Part shown: positions 8,018-17,400 of the stretch, in pieces | How the letters are laid out: the number at the start of each line of letters is the position of its first letter | How positions within the stretch are numbered: the stretch's first letter is position 1 | Origin: Sphingobium sp. 15-1 | GTDB taxonomy: Bacteria > Pseudomonadota > Alphaproteobacteria > Sphingomonadales > Sphingomonadaceae | Direction of reading: 5' to 3' | Length of the DNA stretch: 64,000 nt | Assembly: GCF_013375535.1 (NCBI RefSeq) | Contig: NZ_JABXJG010000001.1 | Coordinates: forward strand, 1,116,001-1,180,000 | Notes under the pieces: model-generated | What the model was told of the DNA's origin: nothing | Databases searched by the model: none | What the model saw: the letters and a program-made list of their open reading frames with translations, nothing else | Position numbers and translations under genes: made by a program

Positions 8018-9141
8018 GGCGGCGCGAATTCCTGGCCGGAGCGGCGGCGCTCACCGCCTGTTCGCCCATTCCGCCAAGCGCGGCGCAGGTCGGCGGGACG
8101 GCGGGCCTTGCCGCCCATGCCCGCAAGTCGGGCCGCTATTTCGGCGCCGCGATCAAATCGCGCCAGTTGCGCGAAGACCCGGATTTCACGGCCGCCATCG
8201 CCCGCGAATGCGACATGGTGGTGCAGGAATATGAGCTGAAACGCGGCACGACCGAACCCAAGCCCGGCAAATATGATTTCAGCGGCGCCGACCAGATCAT
8301 CGCTTTCGCGCAGGAGCATGGAATGCGCGCGCGGGGCCATGCGCTGGTCTGGTACGCCGCGCAGCCGCCCTGGCTGGAGCCGGCGCTAAAACGTGCGGAC
8401 AAGGCGGGGCGGGAGGAGCTGATGACCAGCTATATCGACACCGCCATGCGCCGCTATGCTGGCAAGATCCGCGAATGGGACGTCGTCAACGAAGCGATTG
8501 AGCCCAATGACGGCCGCGCCGATGGCATGCGCGCGAAAAGCATGTGGCTGGACGCGCTGGGCGAGGAATATATCGACATCGCCTTCCACCGCGCCCGCGA
8601 GGTCGATCCCAGACCCATGCGGTTCCTGACCGATTTCGGGCTGGAACATGACTCGCCCCGTTGCGAGCGGCGACGCACCGCGCTGTTGAAGCTGCTCGAC
8701 CGACTGATGGCGCGCAACGTGCCGGTCGATGCGGTCGGCATACAGGGGCATTTGAAGCCCTATAGGGAAGGCTTCAACCAGGCAGTGTTCGCGCGCTTCC
8801 TGGAGCGGCTCAACGGATATGGGCTGGCGCTGTCGGTGACCGAATTCGACATTGCCGACCGGGGCGGGCCGCCCAATCCGGACAAGCGGGACCGCGAAGT
8901 CGCCTCGGTGGCGAAAGCCTTTCTGGACGTGGCGCTGGACAATCCGGCAATGCGCTCGGTGCTCTGCTGGGGGCTGTCGGACCGCTATAGCTGGCTGTCC
9001 AATTTCAAGGATTATAAATGGCCCGACGGCCAGCTTTCGCGTGGCCTGCCGCTGGACGGGCAGATGCGCCGCAAGCCGCTGTGGAACGCCATGGCCGCCG
9101 CCTTCGACGCGGCCCCCGCGATAAGGAGCGCTGGCGCATGA
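8014..9141 (+). CDS. GH10 endo-1,4-beta-xylanase-like Tat lipoprotein
   Basis: The 375-residue protein carries a twin-arginine-type signal (MRRREFLAGAAAL) running directly into a lipobox LTAC, so it should be folded before export and lipid-anchored at Cys16. The GH10 barrel is recognisable: RGHALVWYAAQPPW, WDVVNEAI (acid/base Glu160) and LSVTEFDI (nucleophile Glu277), then a WGLSDRYSWL motif near the end. Family members cleave beta-1,4-xylan or mixed glycans. Within an EPS operon (4-nt overlaps on both sides) the expected role is trimming, editing or releasing the exported polymer rather than feeding on plant xylan. Both catalytic Glu residues are present, so it should be active. Confidence 0.88.
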   Translation: MRRREFLAGAAALTACSPIPPSAAQVGGTAGLAAHARKSGRYFGAAIKSRQLREDPDFTAAIARECDMVVQEYELKRGTTEPKPGKYDFSGADQIIAFAQEHGMRARGHALVWYAAQPPWLEPALKRADKAGREELMTSYIDTAMRRYAGKIREWDVVNEAIEPNDGRADGMRAKSMWLDALGEEYIDIAFHRAREVDPRPMRFLTDFGLEHDSPRCERRRTALLKLLDRLMARNVPVDAVGIQGHLKPYREGFNQAVFARFLERLNGYGLALSVTEFDIADRGGPPNPDKRDREVASVAKAFLDVALDNPAMRSVLCWGLSDRYSWLSNFKDYKWPDGQLSRGLPLDGQMRRKPLWNAMAAAFDAAPAIRSAGA

Positions 9142-10223
9142 GAATTTCCTCGCTGACGGGCCTGCGCGGCGTGGCGGCGGTATCGGTGCTGCTGTACCAT
9201 ATCCCGCATAATCCGACGTTCGAGGCGTTTCGCCTGCCCCTCTTCTCCCGGGCCTATCTGGCGGTCGACCTGTTCTTCATCCTGAGCGGCTTCGTGATTT
9301 CCTTCGGCTATCACGACCGGGTGGTGAACCATCTCGGCCGCGCCAGCTATGTCGATTTCCTGATCAACCGCATGGCACGGGTGTGGCCGCTGCATCTGAT
9401 CGTCACGCTGGTGTTCATGGCCCGTATCCTGCTCAATATATCGGGCAATCAGGCGATCGACCTCAATGCCGCCAATGTGATCAGCAATATCTTCATGGTG
9501 CAGAGCTGGGGCTGGGGTACGGAACCGATCGCGGGCAATAGCTGGTCGGTCAGCACGGAGGTGGCGGCTTATCTCATCTATCCGCTGATCGCGATCATCG
9601 CTTTTTCGCGATGGTCGTGGGTGCAGGGGTTGCTGTGCGTCGGCTTATTGGCGCTGGTGGCGATGTCCGGCCGGGGATCGAGCGGCCCCTTGGACGTCAA
9701 TGACAGCGATACGGTGCTGACGCTGCTGCGCTGCCTTGCTGGTTTTTCGCTGGGCGTGCTCAGCTATCGCTGCGCGGAAAAAGCGTGGTGCAAGCGGCTG
9801 ATCGACCGGACGGGCGGCTTCGCCATGATCTGCGGGCTGATCGCGCTGGCGTTGCTGCTGCCCGGAAAGGCCGATCTGCTGGTGGTGTGCCTGATGCCGG
9901 CGCTGGTGCTGAGCTGCTATTATAACGGCGCGGCGGCGCGGGCGGTCATGGCCAATCCGGTCAGCTTCCATCTGGGCCTGATCAGCTATTCCATCTACCT
10001 CTGGCATCCGCTGGTGCGCGACGTGTTCGCGCGCGGCATGGGGGTTGCGCACAAGCATGGGATCACCGGCTTCGACGGACTGATCGTCACCGCCATGCTG
10101 GTCGCGACATGGCTGCTCTGCTGGGCAAGCTATGCGCTGGTTGAGGTGCGCGGACATCAGTTCATCAAATGGTTCCAGCGCGGCGGGCGCAGCCGCAAGC
10201 CCGCCGTGGAGGCCGCCGCCTGA
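9138..10223 (+). CDS. Acyltransferase family 3 (OafA/ExoZ-like) membrane protein
   Basis: A 361-residue integral membrane acyltransferase with about ten hydrophobic segments. The N-terminus ISSLTGLRGVAAVSVLLYH holds the family's R-G-x-A and His motif, followed by AVDLFFILSGFVISFGYH, NRMARVWPLH and the C-terminal ISYSIYLWHPLV. Such enzymes O-acetylate or O-succinylate surface sugars. Its place in the EPS operon (ATGA overlap with the GH10 gene, TGATG with the next glycosyltransferase) argues that the repeat unit is acylated. Confidence 0.87.
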   Translation: MRISSLTGLRGVAAVSVLLYHIPHNPTFEAFRLPLFSRAYLAVDLFFILSGFVISFGYHDRVVNHLGRASYVDFLINRMARVWPLHLIVTLVFMARILLNISGNQAIDLNAANVISNIFMVQSWGWGTEPIAGNSWSVSTEVAAYLIYPLIAIIAFSRWSWVQGLLCVGLLALVAMSGRGSSGPLDVNDSDTVLTLLRCLAGFSLGVLSYRCAEKAWCKRLIDRTGGFAMICGLIALALLLPGKADLLVVCLMPALVLSCYYNGAAARAVMANPVSFHLGLISYSIYLWHPLVRDVFARGMGVAHKHGITGFDGLIVTAMLVATWLLCWASYALVEVRGHQFIKWFQRGGRSRKPAVEAAA

Positions 10224-11143
10224 TGCCTGCGGTCTGGATCGCCATCCCCACCTTCCGCCGCCCGGAGCAGCTTCGCCATCTGCTGGAGACGTTACCGGGC
10301 ATGGCCGGCCGCCATGACGTGATGGTGCTGGTGGCCGACAATGATCCCGAACGGCAGGAGGGCGCCGCTGTCGTGCGCGCCCTGCTGGCGGAGGGTTATC
10401 ACCTGCCGGTGACGCTGCTGACCGTGGCGCAGCCGGGGCTTTGCGCGGTGCGCAATGCGATCGCCAACGCCGCGCTCGACGATCCGGCGATGCGTTTCCT
10501 GGCCATGATCGACGATGATGAATGGCCCCAGCCCGGCTGGCTCGACGCGCTGCTGATCTGTCAGGCGCAGGTGGGCGCGGATGTCGTGGCCGGACCGGTG
10601 GATAGCTGTTTCGTTGGCCAGCCACCACGCTGGGCGCGGGAAACATTGGTCTTCCGTGCAGAAGAACGGCCATGGGGCGCGACCGGCATGCTTTGGGCGA
10701 GCAACAACCTGCTGGTCAGCCGCCGCGCCTTCGCGATGATCGCCGCGCCCTATTTCGATCCGCGCTTCAACCGCAGCGGCGGCGAGGATTTGGATTTCCT
10801 CGCCCGGCTGCATGATGCCGGGGCGCGCTTCGGCTGGTCGCCCGATGCGCGGGTCAGCGAATGGGTGCCGGTAGAGCGGGCGCGCCTTTCATGGGTGCTG
10901 AAACGCATGTGGCGCATCGGCTGCACCGAAACCATGGCGCGGCGCAAGGCCTTGCCCGGCCGGATCGGTACGGCAAAGCTGCTGGCCCGGTCGATCGCGA
11001 TATTGGGATTGCGGACGGCCGGGCTGGCGGCCCTGCTGCTGCCCGGCGCGCGCCGCGTCGACATCGCCGGACAATGGGTCAAGAGCTGGGGGCGCCTCTA
11101 TGCCCTGGCAGGAGGCGCCCAGTCCTATTATGGCGCGCTGTAG
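10223..11143 (+). CDS. Family 2 glycosyltransferase
   Basis: A 306-residue GT2 enzyme (VWIAIPTFRRPEQL, VLVADNDPERQEG, MIDDDEWPQPGW, GGEDLDFLARL), the last gene of the plus-strand EPS block. It shares motif order and spacing with the enzyme at 5173-6102 and is probably its duplicate. ATG 10223 shares one base with the upstream stop. Its 3' end overlaps the 3' end of the convergent GH16 gene by 16 bp (11128-11143), so no independent intergenic terminator fits between the two transcripts. Confidence 0.86.
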   Translation: MPAVWIAIPTFRRPEQLRHLLETLPGMAGRHDVMVLVADNDPERQEGAAVVRALLAEGYHLPVTLLTVAQPGLCAVRNAIANAALDDPAMRFLAMIDDDEWPQPGWLDALLICQAQVGADVVAGPVDSCFVGQPPRWARETLVFRAEERPWGATGMLWASNNLLVSRRAFAMIAAPYFDPRFNRSGGEDLDFLARLHDAGARFGWSPDARVSEWVPVERARLSWVLKRMWRIGCTETMARRKALPGRIGTAKLLARSIAILGLRTAGLAALLLPGARRVDIAGQWVKSWGRLYALAGGAQSYYGAL

Positions 11144-12516
11144 ATCTTGAAGCTCTTGACGATCATGTCGCCCGATCCATCGTCATAGGCGCTGTTGGTC
11201 TTCACCGCGACGTCCATGATCGGATAGAAGCGGAAGCCCTGGAAGGGATTGACCGACTGGTATGTTTCCACCCCGTCCACGAACCAGGTGATATAGTCGC
11301 GCTGGATGTCCACGGCGAAGCGATGGAAACCCTGACTATAGCCGCTGAGGCCATAGGCCTGCTGCGTCTGGATCGTGACGCCCCGCGCATCGTAGCGGGT
11401 GCTGTTGGCGCCGACATGGATGGTGTGCGCGACGTGGCGGTCAAAATCCCAAAAGCTCTGATAGCCAAAGCCCTCATAGATATCGATTTCCGGCGGCCAG
11501 CCGCTGGTCGACACCAGCCAGAAGGCAGGCCATGAGCCGCGCCGGCTGGGCATTTTCGCTTCCCATTCATATTGGCCATAGCCGATCTGCGTGGCCAGGA
11601 AGTTGCGCCCGTCCAGCACTGTCGAACCATAATACCAGGTCTGGCCGCCATAGCTGATCGGCGTCTTCAACTTCTGGCTGTGCAACACCAGCCCGCTCGT
11701 TCCCCAATAGACCGGCCCTTCGACGCCAGGGAAAAGGGTGGAATCGAGGTAGAGACCGGTTTCGCCATTGCCAGGTTGCGTCCGACCATTGGCGAGCGAC
11801 GTCGCCCAGCGATCCCAGCCGCCGTCGGGAGAACGCTTGTGCGTGTCCTTGAGCAGCTCGAACTGAAGCGTTCCGCTGGCCGCGAATGTGCGCGGCTCGC
11901 GGAAGGTGCCGGTCGCCTTCAGCGTTGCTTCCACCAGGCTGCTGGCGGTAATCGTCGCGGTGTATTGCCCCTGAAGGCCGCCCCAGGGCACCTCCCGCAG
12001 CTTCACCTGGAACTGTTGCCCTTCCGTGGCGGCGATGATCGGCACCGCGACGGTCTGGATCAGCGGATCGCCGGGCCGGAAGATCACCACCGTATCGACC
12101 GTCTGGTAATTATAGCCCGACAGCGCGCGCAGCGTGCCCGATCCGTTGACGGTGGTGATCCGCGCGATCACCGTATTGGGCGTCGGCCGATCCAGCGTCA
12201 CCGGGACATAGGCGATGCTGCTGCCCGGCCGGAAGCTGGCATTGCCAAGCGACAACGTCGCCTTTTCCGGCAGCTTCGTCCCATTGGCGAAGTCGAAATC
12301 GGAAAAATCCGATGTCGTGCCGATTGTTACGGAACCACTTGTCGTCGATGTCGTTAGTGTCGAGCTCGCGGTCGTATAAGACGGCGAAATGGTGGCTGTC
12401 GTCGACGTCCTATTCGATGTCGACCCTGAAGTCATAATCGTGGCAGCTCCCGCCGCGACGATAGAAAATATGGCTATTCCGGCTCCAAAAATGGAGCCAG
12501 TCATTTTGACAGGCAT
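11128..12516 (-). CDS. GH16 family glycoside hydrolase, exported
   Basis: A 462-residue protein with a hydrophobic N-terminus (residues 8-28), then a Ser/Thr-only low-complexity linker (about 28-70), a beta-sandwich region (about 85-195) resembling Calx-beta-type modules, and a GH16 domain from about 215. The catalytic signature is EIDIYE (Glu343, Asp345, Glu348), preceded by the RRGSWPAFWLV substrate-cleft strand. GH16 enzymes cut beta-1,3/1,4-glucans and related polymers; ExoK and similar enzymes play that role in EPS loci. It converges on the EPS operon and is followed upstream by ugd in the same orientation. No C-terminal sorting motif is visible. Release or size control of the exopolysaccharide is the likely role. 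Confidence 0.85.
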   Translation of the reverse strand: MPVKMTGSIFGAGIAIFSIVAAGAATIMTSGSTSNRTSTTATISPSYTTASSTLTTSTTSGSVTIGTTSDFSDFDFANGTKLPEKATLSLGNASFRPGSSIAYVPVTLDRPTPNTVIARITTVNGSGTLRALSGYNYQTVDTVVIFRPGDPLIQTVAVPIIAATEGQQFQVKLREVPWGGLQGQYTATITASSLVEATLKATGTFREPRTFAASGTLQFELLKDTHKRSPDGGWDRWATSLANGRTQPGNGETGLYLDSTLFPGVEGPVYWGTSGLVLHSQKLKTPISYGGQTWYYGSTVLDGRNFLATQIGYGQYEWEAKMPSRRGSWPAFWLVSTSGWPPEIDIYEGFGYQSFWDFDRHVAHTIHVGANSTRYDARGVTIQTQQAYGLSGYSQGFHRFAVDIQRDYITWFVDGVETYQSVNPFQGFRFYPIMDVAVKTNSAYDDGSGDMIVKSFKIYSAP

Positions 12517-12553
12517 GTTTACGACCCCCGAAGTTATCCCCTGTAGGGTCTCC

Positions 12554-12582
12554 TATGAAGGTTAACAAAAACTTCCGGTCAA
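12554..12582 (-). promoter_or_regulatory. Candidate promoter of the GH16 gene
   Basis: On the minus strand TTGACC (12577-12582) and TTCATA (12554-12559) are separated by 17 bp, about 38 bp before the GH16 start codon. The -35 is near consensus and the -10 is weak. Confidence 0.35.
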
Positions 12583-12773
12583 TAACGACTCGTCGCAATC
12601 AGGCAGGAATTGCGATGAACTGATGAATAGCCCATTAAAGAATGGCGAAAACCGGCGCTTCTTTCAGAACCGGTATGATTGGAACAAAAATCAATTTGAA
12701 GAGTAGCGCGTCCATTCCGCTCCCAAGGGCGAAAGAAGATGCGCGCCATGGCGGCAACCACCCGCCGATAGAA

Positions 12774-12806
12774 TAGAAAACCCCCTCCCGCCGGCGCGAG
12801 AGGGGG
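12774..12806 (-). terminator. Rho-independent terminator of ugd
   Basis: An 11-bp stem (12781-12791 with 12796-12806, one G-T wobble) and a 4-nt loop are followed on the minus strand by TTTTC. It starts 20 bp after the ugd stop codon. Confidence 0.85.
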
Positions 12807-12826
12807 GGGGTAATTCGGGCGGCGGC

Positions 12827-14170
12827 TTATTCCGCTGCCTGGACCAGTTCCTCGAACTCCGGCGTAGCGCCACGACCGACGCTGACATAGGTGAAGCCCG
12901 CGGCCTCCGCGACCTCCGGCCGGTAGATGTTGCGCAGGTCGACCAACCCGTCGCCACTCATGATATTCTTCAGGCGCGGCAGATCGAGTGCCCGCAACGC
13001 ATCCCATTCGGTGACGATGACGACCGCCGCAGCCCCTTCGGCGGCGCTATAGGGGTTCTGGCAGAACTCCACATTCGACAACATCGCCTTCGCCGCATCC
13101 ATCCCCTCCGGATCATAGGCCCGCACCTGCGCGCCACCATCCTGCAAGGCCTGGATGATCGAGAGCGACGGCGCATCGCGCATGTCGTCGGTATTGGGCT
13201 TGAAGGTCAGGCCGAGCACCGCGATCGTCTTGCCGCGCACCGAACCGTTGCATACCGCCACCACCTTGCGCGCCATGGCTCGCTTGCGGCTTTCGTTGAT
13301 CGCCACAGTGGTTTCGATGAGGCGGATGGGCGCGCCCGCATCTTCCGCCGTCTTGACCAGCGCCAGCGTATCCTTGGGGAAGCAGGAGCCGCCATAGCCC
13401 GGCCCGGCATGCAGGAATTTTGAACCGATCCGGTTATCCAGACCGATGCCCCGTGCCACCTGCTGCACGTCCGCGCCGACATTTTCGCACAGGTCGGCCA
13501 TCTCGTTGATATAGGTGATCTTCATCGCCAGGAATGCGTTGGCGGCATATTTGATCAGCTCGCTGGTCCGGCGCCCAGTGAACTGGATCGGCGCCTGATT
13601 GAGATAAAGCGGCCGATAGACCTCCTCCATCACTGGGCGGGCGCGTTCGTCCTCGATGCCGACGACGATGCGGTCGGGGCGCTTGAAATCCTGGATTGCC
13701 GCGCCTTCGCGCAGGAATTCGGGATTGGAGGCGACGGCGAACTGCGCATCCGGATTGGTCTCGCGGATGATCCGGTCGACCTCATCGCCCGTACCGACCG
13801 GAACGGTGGACTTGGTGACGATGACGGTGAAGCCGCTCAGATTGGATGCGATTTCCTGCGCGGCGGCATAGACGTAGCTGAGGTCGGCATGGCCATCACC
13901 CCGGCGGGCGGGCGTGCCCACGGCGATGAACACAACATCGGCCTGACTAACCGATCCGGCGAGATCGGTGGTGAAGGTCAACCGCCCCGCCTTGACGTTG
14001 CGGGCGATCAGATCGGCTAGGCCGGGCTCATAAATCGGCACGCCGCCGCCCTGAAGCAACTCGATCTTGCGCGCATCCTTGTCCACGCAGATGACATCAT
14101 GGCCGAAATCCGCGAAACACGCGCCGGAGACCAGGCCGACATAGCCTGATCCGGTCATAACGATCCGCAT
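12827..14170 (-). CDS. ugd: UDP-glucose 6-dehydrogenase
   Basis: A 447-residue enzyme oxidising UDP-glucose to UDP-glucuronate with two NAD+. The Rossmann start is MRIVMTGSGYVGLVSGACFA; the catalytic Cys263 lies in GPGYGGSCFPKDT; Lys and Asn of KYAANAFLAMKITYINE also match the family. Length is normal. A good ribosome binding site (AAGGAG) precedes the ATG and a strong terminator follows. Its position at the end of the EPS locus implies that glucuronic acid, or a sugar derived from it, is in the polymer. Confidence 0.95.
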   Translation of the reverse strand: MRIVMTGSGYVGLVSGACFADFGHDVICVDKDARKIELLQGGGVPIYEPGLADLIARNVKAGRLTFTTDLAGSVSQADVVFIAVGTPARRGDGHADLSYVYAAAQEIASNLSGFTVIVTKSTVPVGTGDEVDRIIRETNPDAQFAVASNPEFLREGAAIQDFKRPDRIVVGIEDERARPVMEEVYRPLYLNQAPIQFTGRRTSELIKYAANAFLAMKITYINEMADLCENVGADVQQVARGIGLDNRIGSKFLHAGPGYGGSCFPKDTLALVKTAEDAGAPIRLIETTVAINESRKRAMARKVVAVCNGSVRGKTIAVLGLTFKPNTDDMRDAPSLSIIQALQDGGAQVRAYDPEGMDAAKAMLSNVEFCQNPYSAAEGAAAVVIVTEWDALRALDLPRLKNIMSGDGLVDLRNIYRPEVAEAAGFTYVSVGRGATPEFEELVQAAE

Positions 14171-14490
14171 CTCTATTCTCCTTCTTCAAACGGCTTCTCG
14201 ACCGGCGGTCCACCGATGATAGATGGACGCACGAATCCGTTCCGGAAAACCCGGATGCACGGACCCTCATCCCTCATCATGGGTTGGACGCCAGGCGAGC
14301 GAGCCTGATGTCCCTTTATGCCGGAACCAGCCGGCTGTTGACGCAGCGCAGCATACCGCCTGGCGCAGCATGGATGCAACGCAGCCCGCCGCTCCCAGAA
14401 CACATATGGGCGCGGATCAGGGGCTTAAGCCAAGAAAAAGGGCGGAAGCATCGCTGCTTCCGCCCTTTCGTCCTCGCCCCGAAGAGCCGA
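14171..14490. other. Intergenic region between ugd and TonB receptor gene
   Basis: This 320-bp region lies upstream of ugd and downstream of the TonB receptor gene. It contains the receptor's terminator at its right end. I see no conserved coding sequence; short open frames here look incidental. The ugd promoter should be in this region but no clear -35/-10 pair stands out. Confidence 0.65.
14435..14465 (-). terminator. Rho-independent terminator of the TonB receptor gene
   Basis: A perfect 11-bp stem (14440-14450 with 14455-14465) with a TCGC loop. Reading on the minus strand it is followed by TTTTT. It begins 25 bp after the receptor's stop codon; the other strand also has TTT, so it may act both ways. 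Confidence 0.85.
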
Positions 14491-17400
14491 TCAGAATTTG
14501 ACGCGCACACCCGCCGTGAAGGCGCGGCCGACAATGTCGTACACCGCGATGTTGGTCGGCGGATTGACGCCCGGAACGGTGCCGGGGATCAGCGGCGGGT
14601 CCTTGTCGAACAGGTTGTTGACCGTCGTGAAGAACTCGAAATTGCCGCCGTCGCCATGCGGAATGGTGTAGCGCAGCGTCAGGTCGGTGTACCAGACCGG
14701 CTTGACCTTCGGATCGACGAACTGGATCGGCGTCGTGCCACCCGGAATGTCCAGCCGCATCTTGCCGATATATTGTTCGCCAATCGTGATGCCGAACGGC
14801 CCGTTGGTGTAATCGACCGTCAGATTGCCGCGCCAGCGCGGGAAGCCCTGCGGGTTGCTGGTGACGACGCTGACGCCCGCATAATGAGCGATCGGCGCGG
14901 CTGCATATTGCTGGGCGTCGAACTTGTCGAGATAGTTGAGGTAGAGACGAACGCCCAGGCCGCCATCACCCACGGCGGTCCGATAGGTGAAGTCGAAATC
15001 GATGCCCGCCGTCTTCAGGAAGGCGATGTTCTGCGGCACCAGATGGACGAGCGTCGGGAAAGTCGTTGGCGACGCGCGGTCGATCTGGGTGCACTCCACA
15101 ACGCCCGACCCGCCAGCATTCAGGCAGTTGGTCAGCAATTGCTGCGCCGACAGGGAGTCGATCAACTTGTCGACCTTGATATGATAATAGTCGATCGAGG
15201 CCGAGAAACCGCGCAGGAATTCAGGCGTGAACACCGTGCCGAAGGTGTAGGTGTTGGCGACTTCAGGCTTCAGATTGGGATTACCGACCGTAAGCGTATT
15301 GGCGTTGACGTTCTGGCCGCTGCCATAAGTCCCAGCCGCGTTCCTGACGTCGTTCACGATTCCGATGCCGCTCTGCGGACCTGCATAAAGTTCGTAGAGA
15401 TTAGGTGCGCGGATGTCATGCGAATAGGTGCCGCGCAGCAACAAGCTGTCGACCGGCTTCCAGGTTGCGCCCGCCTTCCACGTCTTCACCGTGCCCGATG
15501 TCGAATAGTCGGTCACGCGGATCGCGCCGTTGACGCTCAGTTCCTGGAAGAAGGGCGTATCCTTGAGGATCGGCACCGCGATTTCGGCATAGGCTTCCTT
15601 GACGTTCAGCTTGCCGTGGCTGCCACCGACATTGGTCAGCCAGTAGGCCAACGTGTTGATCGGGCCGGTCGGATAGGGAAGCAGGGCGGTTTCCACCCGT
15701 GGAATCCCCCGTAGCCCAGCGAAATAGGCTTCCTTCTGCGCATCGGTCAGCAGCAGCGCCGGATCGGCATTGCTGGTCAGATTCAGCGTCTGGCGACGAT
15801 ATTCGACGCCGACGGCGATATCGACCGGGCCGGCAGGCAGTTCGAACAGGCTGCCGCTGATATTGGCCGCGAATGCATCCTGCTTGAAGCGCGCGCGATA
15901 GCTCGACGTGCCGGTAGCGTATGCATAGCCCGCCGGAGTCGATTTGGACGGATCGCCATGCATCACGTCGAGCGGCTGGCAGCCCGCAAATTGCGAGGCA
16001 TAGGCCGGATTGAGCAGCACGCGGCAGGTAATCTGGCCATTAGCCGGGTTACGAACGGCATCCAACGCCGCATACAGCTTCTGATTGTTGTACAGCCCGA
16101 CATTGTCCATCGAGTGCTTGGAGTCGCCATGATTATAGGTGACCTGCCAGTTGAAGTCCGCGAACTTGCCGGTCAGGCCCGCTGTCGCGGTCCAGTAATC
16201 GGTCTTTTCATAGGCGATCGGCTTGGGCTGGCCAGCATCCTGCTGCCCCACGACATAATAGTCGTTCGCGCCAGTGAGAGCCGAATCCAAAGCCGTTGAG
16301 AGATAAGGATTGCCCTTGTAGATGCGCGCCGATTCCGTCGCCGGGATCAGCGAATTGCCCTGGGTGAAATAATGATATTTGCTGCGGGCATAGACGCCCT
16401 GGACGAAGGCCGTGATATTGTCGGTCAGTTCATAGCTGACCCGGCCGAAGCCGTTATAATTGGTGAGCGGCGCGATCGCATTGGTGTCGTTCGGGATCTT
16501 GTAGCCGTCGCCGCCCTGCTGGAAGCCGGTGGTGCCCACCGCCGTGCCCAGACTGAAGGCGCGGGTCGTGCCATCATTGTTGATGACCCGGCCCACGAAC
16601 GGATTGCCCGTCACGCTTGAGCCCACGATACGGCCATTGGCCGCCAGCGCGGAAATGCGGACGTCGGAGGCGATGGTATAGGGATTGGCGGCGGTGCCCG
16701 GCGCGGCAGTGCAAGTACGCTGCTGGCCGTTTGCCGAAGGACCGCAGCTCGTCGTCACGCTGCCGACGAAATTATAGCCCTGCGTCGAAAAGCTGCGATC
16801 CTGCCGCAACATGCCTTCGCTATTGGAATATTCCGCGCTCAGCAGCACATGGCCCCGGCCCCCGGCGAAATCCGATCCGAAGGCGGCGCCCAGACGCTGA
16901 TTGCCGTTATTGCCGCGCTGGTCGACGCCGGCCTGGGCCAGCCCCTTGAAGCCGGTGAACTTCTTGTCGAGGATGAAGTTGACGACACCTGCGACCGCAT
17001 CCGACCCCCATTGCGCCGAAGCGCCACCCGTCACCACGTCGACGCGCTGCATCAGCAATTGCGGTAGGACGTTGGTGTCGATCGTGCCGACATATTCGGT
17101 GGGCGACACGCGCATGCCGTCGAACAGCACCAGCGTGCGCAGCGGCCCCTTCGGGTTGTTGCTGGGCGTACCCAAGCCGCGCAGGTTCAGGACATTGCCG
17201 TGGATCGGCAGGTTCGAGAAGTTGTTGGCCGATTTGGACGGACTGAGCGAGTTGTTGAACTGCGGCAGCTTGTTGAGCGCGTCGGCCACGCCGGACGGCG
17301 TCGTCTTGGCCAGTTCCTCTGTCGATGCGACCGTCACCGGAGTCGGCGCGGTATAGCCGTCACGCACGATGCGCGAACCCGTAACGACGATGTCGGCGTT

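Larger units (their letters stand above)
12517..12826. other. Intergenic region between GH16 gene and ugd
   Basis: This 310-bp stretch has no convincing coding sequence. It contains the ugd terminator (12774-12806) and, nearer the GH16 gene, AT-richer DNA with a candidate minus-strand promoter. The small open frames across it lack family features or ribosome binding sites. Confidence 0.7.

Noticed and set aside
14173..14403. 76-codon minus-strand frame upstream of ugd
   Set aside because: No ribosome binding site, no recognisable motif and Arg/Pro-rich shadow-like composition.
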